From positions 62,001-126,000 of the forward strand of contig DIYF01000092.1 of NCBI GenBank assembly GCA_002427745.1: a stretch of 64,000 nucleotides of DNA, written 5' to 3'. A program made the position numbers and the translations under genes. The notes under the pieces were generated by a model, which had not been told where the DNA came from, searched no databases, and saw nothing but the letters and a program-made list of their open reading frames with translations. Positions 1 through 8,912 of the stretch are shown here, piece by piece (the first letter of the stretch is position 1; the number at the start of each line of letters is the position of its first letter). Source of the stretch: Roseivirga sp. UBA6061 (GTDB taxonomy: Bacteria; Bacteroidota; Bacteroidia; Cytophagales; Cyclobacteriaceae).

Positions 1-255
1 CCCGTTTACAGCTTTCATGAGGAGATGCTGTCTGAAATAGAAAATGAGACCGTGCTGGCTGCTGCACATTTTGGTAAGGTACCCAATGGCCTGGGTAAAC
101 AAGCCGTTCAAATGACGATATATGTAAAGCCCAAGGGCTGGTTTGGTGCTTTTTATATGCAACTGATCAAGCCCTTTCGCTTATTGATTGTCTATCCTTT
201 TATGCTCAGATTGATAGGGCGGCAGTGGGAGAAGTATCAGAAGCAAAAGGTTTGA
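1..255 (+). CDS. DUF2867-like protein, C-terminal fragment
   Basis: The reading frame is open from base 1, so only the last 84 residues are in the window and the Met at base 25 is probably internal. The stop is TGA at 253-255. The tail is hydrophobic and basic (IKPFRLLIVYPFMLRLIGR, about residues 57-75 of the fragment), preceded by a strand-rich piece containing VKPKGWFGAFYM. This pattern matches the end of DUF2867 proteins, which are often fused to an NAD-binding SDR domain. Without the N-terminus the enzyme class cannot be checked. The downstream kinase gene begins about 40 bases later on the same strand, but nothing links the two functionally. Confidence 0.6.
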   Translation, partial: PVYSFHEEMLSEIENETVLAAAHFGKVPNGLGKQAVQMTIYVKPKGWFGAFYMQLIKPFRLLIVYPFMLRLIGRQWEKYQKQKV

Positions 256-295
256 GTATTAGGCTTAACTTGCGTCAGCGCCACACTTATTGAGA

Positions 296-1306
296 ATGCA
301 GAAGCTGCTTTATTTCATTGTTCACTTTTTTTTCTGGACAACCTTCATTGCTCTTTCCTGGGTGAGTGTCAGCGCAAACCCGGAAGAACTGGGTTTTTTG
401 TCCACACATTTCGAAGCGCCATTACTGCTGCTGCTCTGGGGTATTATCAACTTCTACTCTTTTTACTTCTACTTTCAGCCACTATTGCTGGATTCGAGGA
501 AATACTTTCCGTATCTCATTGTTTCCATTCTGTTCAGCACGCTGATATCTCTGTCGTTTATCGGTATCTTTTGGTTGATGTATCCGTCATTCAGAGAAAT
601 GGCGGAGCAGAAGCTTCTGGAGAGTATGGTGGGCTCTTTTGTTATCAGTCAGTGCGGAAGTCTGCTGAGAGGATTCATCAGCTGGAATCAGAATCTGCAA
701 AACAGAACAGCGCTGGAAAATCAGTCTCTGCGTAATGAACTGGCCATGCTGAAGGCTCAGCTGAGTCCGCATTTTCTCTTCAATACCCTGAATAATATTG
801 ACACGCTGATCTATCGCTCTCAGGACGAAGCTTCCTCCATGCTTATCAGGCTGGCTGATTTGCTGCGGTATATGCTCTATGAAAGTGATGGAAAGGAGGT
901 ACCTGTTGAAAAAGAAATAGAGTATATACGGCAACTGACAGACTTGCAAAGGATCAGATTTGAGCAGCCTGACTATATAGAGTTGAACATAGACAATCAG
1001 AACAGCGATGTCACCATGGCTCCGTTACTGTTTCTTCCTTATGTGGAAAATGCATTTAAGTTTGTTTCCAGGCCCTCTGCCATGCCTGCTATTGCCATAT
1101 CTCTGGTAGTAAAAGAGGGTACGGTACGATTGATTTGCCGCAATTACTTTAGTGCTAAATCAGGGGATTCTGAAGAGGTGCGAAAGGGGATAGGCCTGGC
1201 CAATGCCCGCAGAAGACTGGAACTGTTGTACCCTGACTCATTCGATCTTCAGGTATCAACCCGGGACAATATATTTGAAGTAGATTTATCAGTAAAAACC
1301 TCATGA
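296..1306 (+). CDS. LytS-family sensor histidine kinase
   Basis: Integral-membrane sensor kinase that would phosphorylate the LytTR regulator encoded next. The N-terminal half carries about four hydrophobic segments (near residues 5-25, 42-62, 75-98 and 112-128) and no large periplasmic domain. The His_kinase (PF06580) core follows, with the phospho-acceptor motif LSPHFLFNTLNN (His near residue 159). The C-terminal HATPase region has PLLFLPYVENAFKF as the N box and KGIGLANARRRLELLYP as the G region. ATG at 296 is chosen over the in-frame TTG at 290 because it leaves the basic start MQKLLYF. The stop overlaps the next start by four bases (ATGA), indicating translational coupling. Its signal is not evident from the sequence. 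Confidence 0.93.
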   Translation: MQKLLYFIVHFFFWTTFIALSWVSVSANPEELGFLSTHFEAPLLLLLWGIINFYSFYFYFQPLLLDSRKYFPYLIVSILFSTLISLSFIGIFWLMYPSFREMAEQKLLESMVGSFVISQCGSLLRGFISWNQNLQNRTALENQSLRNELAMLKAQLSPHFLFNTLNNIDTLIYRSQDEASSMLIRLADLLRYMLYESDGKEVPVEKEIEYIRQLTDLQRIRFEQPDYIELNIDNQNSDVTMAPLLFLPYVENAFKFVSRPSAMPAIAISLVVKEGTVRLICRNYFSAKSGDSEEVRKGIGLANARRRLELLYPDSFDLQVSTRDNIFEVDLSVKTS

Positions 1307-2010
1307 CGCTCTCCTGTATCATTATTGAAGATGAGCCACTGGCTGCAGACAAACTGGAAGGCTTCGTACAAAGATCGCCTCATCTGGTGCTGAAAGAGAG
1401 TTTTAGAAGCAGCCTGGAAGGACTTAAGTATATCAAGGAAAACCCGGTAGATCTGGTGTTTCTCGATATTCAGATGGACGAGATGACGGGCATTGAGTTG
1501 CTGGAAAGTCTGTCGCAAAAGCCATTGGTAATTCTGACTACGGCCTATCAGAAATATGCAGTGCAGGGCTATGAATTACATGTGAGTGATTATCTGTTGA
1601 AGCCATTTGATTTTAAGCGCTTCCTGAAGGCAGTGGATAAGGTCTATGAGGAGTTTGCGCTACGGACCGGGTCTCAGGCTGAGGTCAGCGACAGTTTTTT
1701 TGTTCGCACAGAATACCGGATTGAAAAGGTACCGGTTGAAAGTATCCTTTATATCGAGGGGATGAGCGATTATCTCAGACTCCACCTAAGTGATGGCAGA
1801 AAAATCATGTGTTTGCAGAAATTCGCCTCCTTTGAAGATGTATTGCCTCCCGGAGCTTTCACGCGTGTCCATAAGTCTTATATGGTGGCTCTGGACAAGA
1901 TTGACAGTATTGAAAGAGCAGTCATCCGTATAGGAGAAACGCGGATTCCTGTAGGCAGAACCTATCAGGAGAAGTTTTTTCAGTTACTTGGAAAAAGAGG
2001 GTTGGTGTAG
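1303..2010 (+). CDS. LytTR-family response regulator
   Basis: Cytoplasmic transcription factor, partner of the kinase immediately upstream (4-bp overlap). The receiver domain occupies residues 1-120: acidic pair E9/D10, phospho-acceptor Asp55 in LVFLDIQMDEMTG, Thr near 79 in ILTTAYQKYA, and Lys near 107 in YLLKPFDF. The LytTR DNA-binding domain follows (about 135-235), with the typical IEKVPVESILYIEGMSDYL and FTRVHKSYMVAL segments. Length (235 residues) is normal for the AlgR/AgrA/LytR group. Targets are not evident; no imperfect direct repeat of the LytTR type was recognised near the operon. Confidence 0.95.
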   Translation: MTLSCIIIEDEPLAADKLEGFVQRSPHLVLKESFRSSLEGLKYIKENPVDLVFLDIQMDEMTGIELLESLSQKPLVILTTAYQKYAVQGYELHVSDYLLKPFDFKRFLKAVDKVYEEFALRTGSQAEVSDSFFVRTEYRIEKVPVESILYIEGMSDYLRLHLSDGRKIMCLQKFASFEDVLPPGAFTRVHKSYMVALDKIDSIERAVIRIGETRIPVGRTYQEKFFQLLGKRGLV

Positions 2011-2024
2011 TCTGGTATGGAGCC

Positions 2025-2483
2025 TCAACGCGAGAAATGAGCTTTGAAACTACTATAAGAAAGGAGTGCGGCAAATAGTGCTATTAACAGTATAATCAGA
2101 CTGATAAAGAAATGTACACGCAAAGTGGCTCTCGGGTAATTTACAGAAGTATCCGATGGATCATAAACCACTTTAAAGACCTGCTCAAAGTTGTCATTCT
2201 CTTTGCTGGTCACCGCCATCAGAGGCTCGAACATACGGGACTCATTTCTTACTGTGTCCGTATTGGCCATGAAATAAAAGAGAAACCTTGCTCGTTTCCC
2301 CTGTCTTTGTTTGTTACCGACCTTTCTTTCCATTACTGCGGTGACAGTTTCACCATCAGTGAATAGTCTGATATCATCCACAAAACCAGGCCCTCTCCAG
2401 AAAATGAGTAGCAGGCAAATAACAAGCATAAATATGCCCTGAAAAAGATTTGAAGGTTCTTTGGAGTTGTTTTTTGGGGCCAT
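2025..2483 (-). CDS. DUF3592-like two-TM membrane protein
   Basis: Small membrane protein of 152 residues. It has one hydrophobic segment near 13-32 and a second near 122-143, enclosing a soluble beta-rich domain. That domain contains TVTAVMERKVGNK and ends in the segment FKVVYDPSDTS. A hydrophobic-beta-hydrophobic layout with a VVYDPSDP-like motif before the last helix is the hallmark of DUF3592 proteins. The role of the family is unknown. It converges on the response regulator with a 14-base gap and has no co-directional close partner. Confidence 0.7.
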   Translation of the reverse strand: MAPKNNSKEPSNLFQGIFMLVICLLLIFWRGPGFVDDIRLFTDGETVTAVMERKVGNKQRQGKRARFLFYFMANTDTVRNESRMFEPLMAVTSKENDNFEQVFKVVYDPSDTSVNYPRATLRVHFFISLIILLIALFAALLSYSSFKAHFSR

Positions 2484-2657
2484 GATTGTCTGGTACAGCT
2501 CTTCAAGTTAACAGAAAAAGGGAGAATGCCTGGTTTCTCAGGTTGTATACCAGGTACATAATCATGGGTTTATGGCTTCCCTGGTTATTTGTTCATCAGG
2601 AACCAACAGCAGCTAAAGTTCAAAGCTTATCTCAAGCCGGTTTGACAATCCTGCTAT

Positions 2658-3311
2658 TCAGGTCAATAAGGCCTGTAGTTCGTGGTCGTCTTTGGCAAGA
2701 GAGATCAGGTAGTCTTTTTTTTCTTTATCCAGTTTTTGCGGGTCAGCACCACTTTTCAAGAGTAGTTTAATACAATTCAGCTGATTGTACCGGTTTAACT
2801 TGTCGTTTGACTTTAAGGCATGAATTGCCCAGCCGGTTGGTGAGCTGTTGTGCTGTTTGTCAAGTCCGTCAATTTCTGCATTGGCCGCTATCAACCTTTT
2901 TACCAGCTTATCCAGTCCGCAATAGGCAGCCCAATGTAAGGCCGTGACACCGTCATTTTTATAAGAATAATGAACGTCAGCACCCTCATTGATATACAAG
3001 ATTCCCACCTGCTCTGCATGGAGGCTTGCGGCCGCTAAAAGGGGAGTCCCTTCATCTTTATAGCCATTAATTTCAGCCCCGTTTTCCAGAAATATTTTTG
3101 CCATAGTCACGGCTTCTCCGTCTGTGATTTTGCCGGTAAAAACGGGGTCACAAATTCTATGTAATGGATGAGCCTCCACTCTGCACATAAAGTCAAAGGG
3201 AATGGTTATTCCTTTGTTGGCAAGCTCCGGATCGTTGGACAGCAATTGCTTTAGCCCGGAATAATCCTTAAGCTCTATCAGTTTCTTTACCCTTGATTTG
3301 AACAGGTTCAT
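2658..3311 (-). CDS. Ankyrin-repeat protein
   Basis: A 217-residue protein made almost wholly of ankyrin repeats. Recognisable units include DEGTPLLAAASLHAEQVGILY, then DGVTALHWAAYCGLDKLVKRL with the classical T-A-L-H-W-A-A turn, and NCIKLLLKSGADPQKLD near the C-terminus. The N-terminal 50 residues (KKLIELKDYSGLKQLLS) form a degenerate capping repeat. There is no signal peptide or membrane helix, so it is probably cytoplasmic and acts by protein binding. No partner can be deduced from the neighbours. Bacterial ankyrin proteins are diverse, so no function is proposed. Confidence 0.88.
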   Translation of the reverse strand: MNLFKSRVKKLIELKDYSGLKQLLSNDPELANKGITIPFDFMCRVEAHPLHRICDPVFTGKITDGEAVTMAKIFLENGAEINGYKDEGTPLLAAASLHAEQVGILYINEGADVHYSYKNDGVTALHWAAYCGLDKLVKRLIAANAEIDGLDKQHNSSPTGWAIHALKSNDKLNRYNQLNCIKLLLKSGADPQKLDKEKKDYLISLAKDDHELQALLT

Positions 3312-3530
3312 TTTATATCAATTCTGATAGGTGAATCAGGTACCAGGTTTTGTGTGAGTGCTGACCATTTGGCTACACCTTCTACGATGTCAATTTATCA
3401 AGCTCCATGAGCAGACGGTTTAAGTTACCGAAAGAAATGTAAGAATGCTCAGGTCATTTTCTTTCTGTCTGCAGGTCAGAAATAACCAGGCCCAGGTATC
3501 AGGCCGGGCCTGGCGAGATGTAAATCAGAA

Positions 3531-4388
3531 TTACTTCTTTTTGTGTTCGGGTTCCCAGATAAGCCGTATAAAAGAACTCAATCTTTCATTCTCTCTGCTT
3601 ATGGGAATGCCGGCCACAATGCCAACCAAAAGATTGTCAGCAATGCTTACGCGCATTTGAGGCCGCATGGTCATGTCAAAATCTCCCTTCGCAAGGGTTT
3701 TGTTAAACTCGACCCCAATGAAGTTTCGTGTGCCTGAAATCATGTAATGAAAACTTGTGTTGACATCATAAGCCGTGTTGAGTTGATCCGTTCGGAAGTT
3801 CTGTTCAATCCGGGGACCCGTATAGACCAGGGAATGAAAATTATGTCCCCAGCGTTTCGCTATTACCAAAAACGGGTTGTAAACGTTCCCTTTAATAAAG
3901 GGTGCTCCGAAGTTTCGGAAATCCGACAGTTCAAACTCGTTTATATAGCCGAGTGCCATGGAAGTGGCCATAGGTTCACTAACAAAGAATGACCACTGGG
4001 CAGCGATTTTCAGGCTGTTTAGCTGATTTAATGGAAGGGCGTCTTTTTCCGTTCCGTTTACGGCTGAGTAGAAAGTAAAGGGGAGCTCCACTTCCAGACC
4101 CAATCTGTCTTTGGGTGCCCATTCATATTCAATCAGGGCTTCATACGAGTCAAATTTCAGATTGTCTGTCAGACCTAAGCCCAGGTTCCATTCTTTTTCG
4201 CCTTTTCTGGCCCCTAAATCACGGATTAAATCAATGTAGAGGGGCTCAGCGTGCAATACCTTATCCGGGGTTTTATGATCTTCAATCTGTTGAATGTAAA
4301 GACTGTCCTTTTCAGCTTTCGTAAGCTGGCCAAAGGAGTGTATTGATACCAGCATAGCGCATAGCATCAGCATATATTTGATGTTCAT
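3531..4388 (-). CDS. Exported barrel-like protein with HAEPLYIDL motif
   Basis: A 285-residue protein with a cleavable signal peptide (MNIKYMLMLCAMLVSIHSFGQ). The mature part opens with a conserved-looking block (HAEPLYIDLIRDLGARKG, about residues 45-62). It then shows alternating amphipathic strands typical of an outer-membrane beta-barrel: EWNLGLGLTDNL, LIEYEWAPKDRLGLEVELPF, KIAAQWSFFV, MRPQMRVSIADNLLVGIVAG. I recognise the block as recurring in Bacteroidota but know no established function. A smaller exported or anchored protein gene ends 75 bases upstream on the same strand, so the two probably form a unit. Confidence 0.7.
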   Translation of the reverse strand: MNIKYMLMLCAMLVSIHSFGQLTKAEKDSLYIQQIEDHKTPDKVLHAEPLYIDLIRDLGARKGEKEWNLGLGLTDNLKFDSYEALIEYEWAPKDRLGLEVELPFTFYSAVNGTEKDALPLNQLNSLKIAAQWSFFVSEPMATSMALGYINEFELSDFRNFGAPFIKGNVYNPFLVIAKRWGHNFHSLVYTGPRIEQNFRTDQLNTAYDVNTSFHYMISGTRNFIGVEFNKTLAKGDFDMTMRPQMRVSIADNLLVGIVAGIPISRENERLSSFIRLIWEPEHKKK

Positions 4389-4463
4389 TTGTGATTTGTT
4401 TTTTGTGTATAGAAAATGCCCAGTGCCTTTGCCGGGCAGGGACTTCAGACGGCTAAAAACAAA

Positions 4464-4847
4464 TCAAACTTCAGGTGGAGGACTGTCAGTTTCTACGAAG
4501 CCACTTCTTATTCGGGCTTCATAGTGGTGACAGCGTATTCTTTTAAATATCAGCGTATTATGCGGATCGGCCTTTTTGATCTGATGAACTGTCAGGTCAA
4601 CCTTTACCGTTTTTTTCTTATTGTGATCATCGGTATCATGGTCGTCAAATTCTCTGATGGCGTTTTCGTAACCGAGTATTTGCTCAACAAAGATCTCAAA
4701 AAGGCTCTCCTGATCATTAAAGGACAAATCTTCAGGAATATAGTCAGGGTTGGGGTCCGCTATATCCACACTTATATTGAGCAGATAGAGGGCTATCAGT
4801 CCCGAAAGAATTTTAGTGAATGAGCTATTTTGAATAAGGCTTATCAC
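4464..4847 (-). CDS. Small anchored protein with Asp/His-rich linker
   Basis: A 127-residue protein of unknown function. The only usable start appears to be GTG at 4847. An N-terminal hydrophobic stretch (residues 10-28, FTKILSGLIALYLLNISVDI) suggests a signal or anchor. An acidic segment follows (NPDYIPEDLSFNDQESLFEI), then a linker dense in Asp and His (DDHDTDDHNKKK, about 70-81) that could bind metal ions. The C-terminal part contains FKRIRCHHYEARI. It lies upstream of the HAEPLY-type exported protein on the same strand and probably shares its transcript. Codon use looks normal for the window. Confidence 0.6.
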   Translation of the reverse strand: MISLIQNSSFTKILSGLIALYLLNISVDIADPNPDYIPEDLSFNDQESLFEIFVEQILGYENAIREFDDHDTDDHNKKKTVKVDLTVHQIKKADPHNTLIFKRIRCHHYEARIRSGFVETDSPPPEV

Positions 4848-4958
4848 AGTTCAAAACGAATGTGCTTCAGGCCCGATTTAATACATTTTCCTGAGGTGGT
4901 CAATAGCAATTATCAGATGTTCTCACCTTAGAGGATGAAAGGAGCTAGACGCTATAGG

Positions 4959-6803
4959 TTAAATCTGACTCACAAACTCAGAAAAGACCTTTTTATGCAG
5001 GTCTAAATCCAGATTGGCAGAAAGTGCCACCCGAACAATATAGTCCTTGTCGCCCTCCTTGGTTGTGCCTTGTGTTGAAGTAGCGGGTATGGTCCAGTAG
5101 CACCCTTTCAGCTGACCATAGCTTACACAGAACTTACTTTCATCAGGAATTCGACCGATCATCAGATTGATCAGCTTCAGGTTCAACTCTCTTTTATAGG
5201 CCTCTTTTTCTTCTTCAGTGTTTCCTTTGGTTGGCAGGTCCAGTGAGAAGACGGAGGGAGTAAAGCCCTGAGCTGCGAGCTCTTCGGATACAAAATTGAT
5301 TTTTGCTTCAGGCAGATGGGTGCTGATAAAGTTGACGAATTCGCGGGTATTGAGATAAGCCCCTTCAATTCTCTGTAGCATAGAAGGGAGTTGTTGCGCC
5401 AGTATTTCCATCTGAAGGGGGGTAGCCTCATTGTCGCACAAGCTAAGATGCAGGCCTATTTTCTCCATCAGGGCCTCTGCTTTTTTATTCGCCACGCAGA
5501 AGCCGGCCGTACATTTACCACCACTGGGAAACTTAGAACCGCTTACATAGGCAATGGTTCTCACCGAAGAGAGTATCTCATCGTCACCTAAAAAGTGAAC
5601 ATTAGGGCAGAAGGTCTGATCTAAGATGAAAACCGGGTCGATGGCTTTTTCACCTTCGCCCGTAGTCCTTTCCCTGCTCAGCACATCTCTGAGTTTTTCC
5701 AGGTCAGGTACTTCAACTCTGGGGTTGGTAGGAATTTCAGCGATGATGTAAGGGATGGCATCTTCCTCAGCAATTTTGCTCAAAACTACCTCAACGCTCT
5801 GCACCATATCCTGTCCGCCATCTACCGGTAAATCCATTACCTCTACGTTGTCGCTACAGGCGGCTACACGTCTTGCCTGGTCATTTGTACCGCCATAGCA
5901 GTTGGGGGGAACTACAATCTTAATAGCTTTTTCCGGGTGCTTTTCAATGGCATCATGCACCAGGCCCATTACAATGGCATACTGCACTGACAGACCACTT
6001 GAGCCCACCAGAGCTTTGGTATGGGTACCGGTAACTTCTGCAATGGTGTCAGAAACCAGGGCTTTATTCGCTGCTGTATCCGTATCATGATTGTCCCGGG
6101 AAGAGCTGCCTGATAGCCGGTTGAGTGCCAGGAGCGTATTGGCCGGAGTCATAGCAATGGTCTCTCGTCTTCTTACGTGTTGTATTTCAGAGATATAGTC
6201 GTTGTTTTGTTCACCATTGACTACAATGATGCTGCCCAGTTTTGGATGGGTATTGATCACAAAATCGATATGAGGCGGCAGATTAAAGCTGCCGATATTC
6301 TCTTGTTGTGAGATGAATACGGTACTACCGTCAAAAGCGGATATCTCTTCAGTACTATCCACCTTTTGTAAGTCAAACTGATAACCATAGACCTCCCTGA
6401 GCACCTGCGCATCAAATGATTCCGGCAAATCACCTGTATGGGTGATCAGGGTGTTTTTCTGGTCCAGCAGGTTTTTTCTCAGAACTGCAAAGGCAGGTAT
6501 GGTTTGAGATGAAAAACTGATTACATGGTCTGACTTGATGTGGTGCAGGCCTGCCACAGCCCATTCCAGCACACAAGAGAGCGGATGGCCCAGACGGATA
6601 TAGTCGAAAGCCGTGGGGAGTTCATTCAGTGCGGCAGACTCAGCGTTGTTTTCGTTAAAGAGCTCTTCAAACCGATCCAGGAATTGGGTTTTCGCCAGCT
6701 TTTCTTCATAGATATCCAGTCGATGCGTGGTGAGATTGAGCCAGTCAGCCGGCATATTGTTGGTTACATCTCTGAGATAGTCAAGTAGTTTGCTTTTTTC
6801 CAT
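4959..6803 (-). CDS. PLP-dependent Cys/Met-metabolism-type enzyme
   Basis: Large fold-type I PLP enzyme of 614 residues. The probable Schiff-base Lys is near residue 424 in AYVSGSKFPSGGKCTAGF. The upstream segment FILDQTFCPNVHFLG carries the Asp expected to contact the pyridine nitrogen. VGSSGLSVQYAIVMGLVHDA resembles the phosphate-binding region of the cystathionine gamma-synthase family. That family is usually about 400 residues; the extra roughly 200 lie mainly at the N-terminus (1-200). Cytoplasmic, no signal peptide. It stands alone between divergent spacers, so substrate cannot be deduced; a lyase or transferase acting on sulfur amino acids is the best guess. Confidence 0.8.
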   Translation of the reverse strand: MEKSKLLDYLRDVTNNMPADWLNLTTHRLDIYEEKLAKTQFLDRFEELFNENNAESAALNELPTAFDYIRLGHPLSCVLEWAVAGLHHIKSDHVISFSSQTIPAFAVLRKNLLDQKNTLITHTGDLPESFDAQVLREVYGYQFDLQKVDSTEEISAFDGSTVFISQQENIGSFNLPPHIDFVINTHPKLGSIIVVNGEQNNDYISEIQHVRRRETIAMTPANTLLALNRLSGSSSRDNHDTDTAANKALVSDTIAEVTGTHTKALVGSSGLSVQYAIVMGLVHDAIEKHPEKAIKIVVPPNCYGGTNDQARRVAACSDNVEVMDLPVDGGQDMVQSVEVVLSKIAEEDAIPYIIAEIPTNPRVEVPDLEKLRDVLSRERTTGEGEKAIDPVFILDQTFCPNVHFLGDDEILSSVRTIAYVSGSKFPSGGKCTAGFCVANKKAEALMEKIGLHLSLCDNEATPLQMEILAQQLPSMLQRIEGAYLNTREFVNFISTHLPEAKINFVSEELAAQGFTPSVFSLDLPTKGNTEEEKEAYKRELNLKLINLMIGRIPDESKFCVSYGQLKGCYWTIPATSTQGTTKEGDKDYIVRVALSANLDLDLHKKVFSEFVSQI

Positions 6804-7027
6804 TCCTTTCAGCTTTTCAGGCTCCTCATTATAGTTTAAGTGTTTTTAGAATAATGCTCCGGACCCTCTCTGAGGTCTTGTACACAGCAGTTCTTTTGCC
6901 TGCGGAAATTGTCTAAAAACACGACCATTACCAACACTTTTTAGTAATGAAGAAGTTCCCTGCTTTCAGAGTGGATTGGAAAGTGACCGATGGAAGAAAT
7001 AATCAGGCATTTAGCCATCAGACACAA

Positions 7028-7834
7028 CTAGATTTTTGCCAGCAGATAATCTGATATGGGGTTGCCTGCCTGTCCGAGTTTATGCACTATCTGATAGTGA
7101 TTTAACTCCGGATATTCATAGAATTCTACAGAGGACTTGCCGGCTTTTGCATGTAAAGCTCTTGACTGCTCAATGAAAAAATCGGTTTCTCCCGATCCCA
7201 CAGTCAGCAAAACGGGGCACTCTAAATCCGCAAGGTCCTTATCGGAAATGCTATACGACTCCACATCTTTTTTGCTCAATTGCAATACCTCATTCAAGTA
7301 GCTGTCTCTGATGGGGGCCAGATTAAAAATGCCGCTGAGACTACAGACTGAAAGAATATCGGGCCTGATTGCCTTGTCCATTAAACAGGTCATTAATGCG
7401 AGATGACCACCTGCAGAGTGACCACAAAGCAAAATGCGTCTCGCATCTCCATTGTAATGATGAGCTTTCTCTTGAATCCACCTGACGCAAGCAAGAACGT
7501 CATGTATCAGGCCTTCCATATTCACAGCGGGGATAAGGCGGTAGTTAATAACGCAGGTGGTAATATTGTTTTTGATAAAGGGCTCGGCCACAAAGCTATA
7601 GCTGCTTTTGTCCAATGCCCGCCAGTAGCCACCATGTATAAATATAAGGATAGGGGAGTCTGGAACTTCAGATGGGAAAACATCCAGGCTTTGCAGTGGT
7701 GCTTCTCCGTATTTCAGATCTAAATGGCATTTGTAACTGGTTCTCAGCCTTGCAGATTCACTTTCGTTAATGTCCAGGAAAGACTGAAAGTCCGGGTGTT
7801 GTGATCTTAGATTTAGCTGGTTGTCCGGTGTCAT
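7028..7834 (-). CDS. Alpha/beta hydrolase, kynurenine formamidase-like
   Basis: A 268-residue cytoplasmic alpha/beta-hydrolase. The oxyanion-hole motif HGGYW (about residues 69-73) and nucleophile elbow GHSAGGHLAL (about 138-147) match the BD-FAE / arylformamidase group that includes kynurenine formamidase. The acid and His are likely in GSGETDFFIEQS and LNHYQIVHKLG. No kynurenine-pathway gene is nearby: the next gene upstream is a methyltransferase 62 bases away on the same strand. A generic carboxylesterase role is therefore equally possible. Confidence 0.82.
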   Translation of the reverse strand: MTPDNQLNLRSQHPDFQSFLDINESESARLRTSYKCHLDLKYGEAPLQSLDVFPSEVPDSPILIFIHGGYWRALDKSSYSFVAEPFIKNNITTCVINYRLIPAVNMEGLIHDVLACVRWIQEKAHHYNGDARRILLCGHSAGGHLALMTCLMDKAIRPDILSVCSLSGIFNLAPIRDSYLNEVLQLSKKDVESYSISDKDLADLECPVLLTVGSGETDFFIEQSRALHAKAGKSSVEFYEYPELNHYQIVHKLGQAGNPISDYLLAKI

Positions 7835-7896
7835 GAAGGTGTATTTGATATTGAATACAAAGGTGAGTCCTGGTAACGGAGGGGGGCGATCACCTG

Positions 7897-8697
7897 TTAT
7901 CCGGGGGCATGCGTAGTTATCTGGAATATGCGTGGCAAACTCATGATGGAATCTTCCCTTTGGCGGTGTTGTATCAGGCCCGATTGAATTTCAACAAACT
8001 CGCATTCTGAGAGTAATCCTTCATCCATAAGTGCCTGGGAGATGCCTTTGAAGGTAATTTCGGCCATCAGCTTTCCTTCTCCACTCATGTGTGCGGGTTG
8101 AGATATTTGAAAGGCTACATTGGTAAATCCCGCGTTGCTTAGCAGCACCGGCAGGCCCTGGCCCAAATTGGCATTAGCTCCTCGTTTTGTTAGCAAATCC
8201 TGGTAAAGGGACACATAGCGATCAAAGTCATCAGATTGAGGATGGCAGAAATGCCCGGAAAAGTCTGTCTCTTCGATTAACAGTTTACCGCCCGGGTTGA
8301 GCCATGTGAGAGCCTTCTCCAGAACCAGTCCGGGATTCGACAGGTGTGACAATAAAAATCTCGAATAGATCAGGTCATACTTGCGGTCACTCTCAAACTC
8401 ATAGGCATCAGAAACGCTGAAATTGACATTTGCCATACCCAGAGCTTGGGCCGTCTGAGTAGCTTTTTGAATGTTGAGTTCATCGATATCTACACCAAGT
8501 ACCTTTCCCTGATCTCCGGTCATTCGGGCGAGCATCATCGACACTTTTCCTATTCCACAGCCAAGGTCAAGGCAGGTCATGGCCCGGGCAATGTCTGCTT
8601 TTTGTAAGAATTCCCTCGTGCTGTCTTCGATGGTTCTACCTAAAATATCTAATCGATCAGACCCTTCACCTCCTCCGTGAATAGCATATTCTGTCAT
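7897..8697 (-). CDS. Class I SAM-dependent methyltransferase
   Basis: A 266-residue Rossmann methyltransferase. Motif I is CLDLGCGIGKVSMMLARM (about residues 42-59); the acidic residue binding the SAM ribose follows in VLGVDIDELNIQKA; post-motif residues lie in YDLIYSRFLLSHLSNP; and LTWLNPGGKLLIEETDF is the motif III strand. It has no signal peptide or membrane segment. It precedes the hydrolase gene on the same strand with a 62-base gap and may be co-transcribed. The substrate is unknown; small-molecule or quinone-type substrates are usual for this Methyltransf_25/31-like group. Confidence 0.88.
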   Translation of the reverse strand: MTEYAIHGGGEGSDRLDILGRTIEDSTREFLQKADIARAMTCLDLGCGIGKVSMMLARMTGDQGKVLGVDIDELNIQKATQTAQALGMANVNFSVSDAYEFESDRKYDLIYSRFLLSHLSNPGLVLEKALTWLNPGGKLLIEETDFSGHFCHPQSDDFDRYVSLYQDLLTKRGANANLGQGLPVLLSNAGFTNVAFQISQPAHMSGEGKLMAEITFKGISQALMDEGLLSECEFVEIQSGLIQHRQREDSIMSLPRIFQITTHAPG

Positions 8698-8830
8698 ATG
8701 GGTGAATTTACAGAAAGAAATTTAGTGTCAGTGCTGGTTAATACTTATCACGGGTGAGAATGAAGGACGGTTTTCCGTTGCGACCTGACTTAATTTAGTG
8801 CAGTCTTTATCTTTTTTTGATTTTATTTAG

Positions 8831-8851
8831 TAATGCACCATGGTTGCATTA
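8831..8851. promoter_or_regulatory. Perfect inverted repeat upstream of the multidomain lipoprotein
   Basis: TAATGCA - 7 nt - TGCATTA, a perfect dyad with 7-bp arms, 62 bases before the start of the VOC/cytochrome/rhodanese gene and within the divergent spacer shared with the methyltransferase. The 21-bp span fits a dimeric HTH regulator site. No cognate regulator can be named. Confidence 0.4.
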
Positions 8852-8912
8852 ATTTCAGTGATCACGCCTAAAAATCAATTTAGCTGATATAGGATTTACT
8901 TAACCCAGAATC

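Noticed and set aside
587-949. Open frame antisense to the LytS kinase
   Set aside because: It covers the HisKA region of a clear histidine kinase; shadow of real codons.
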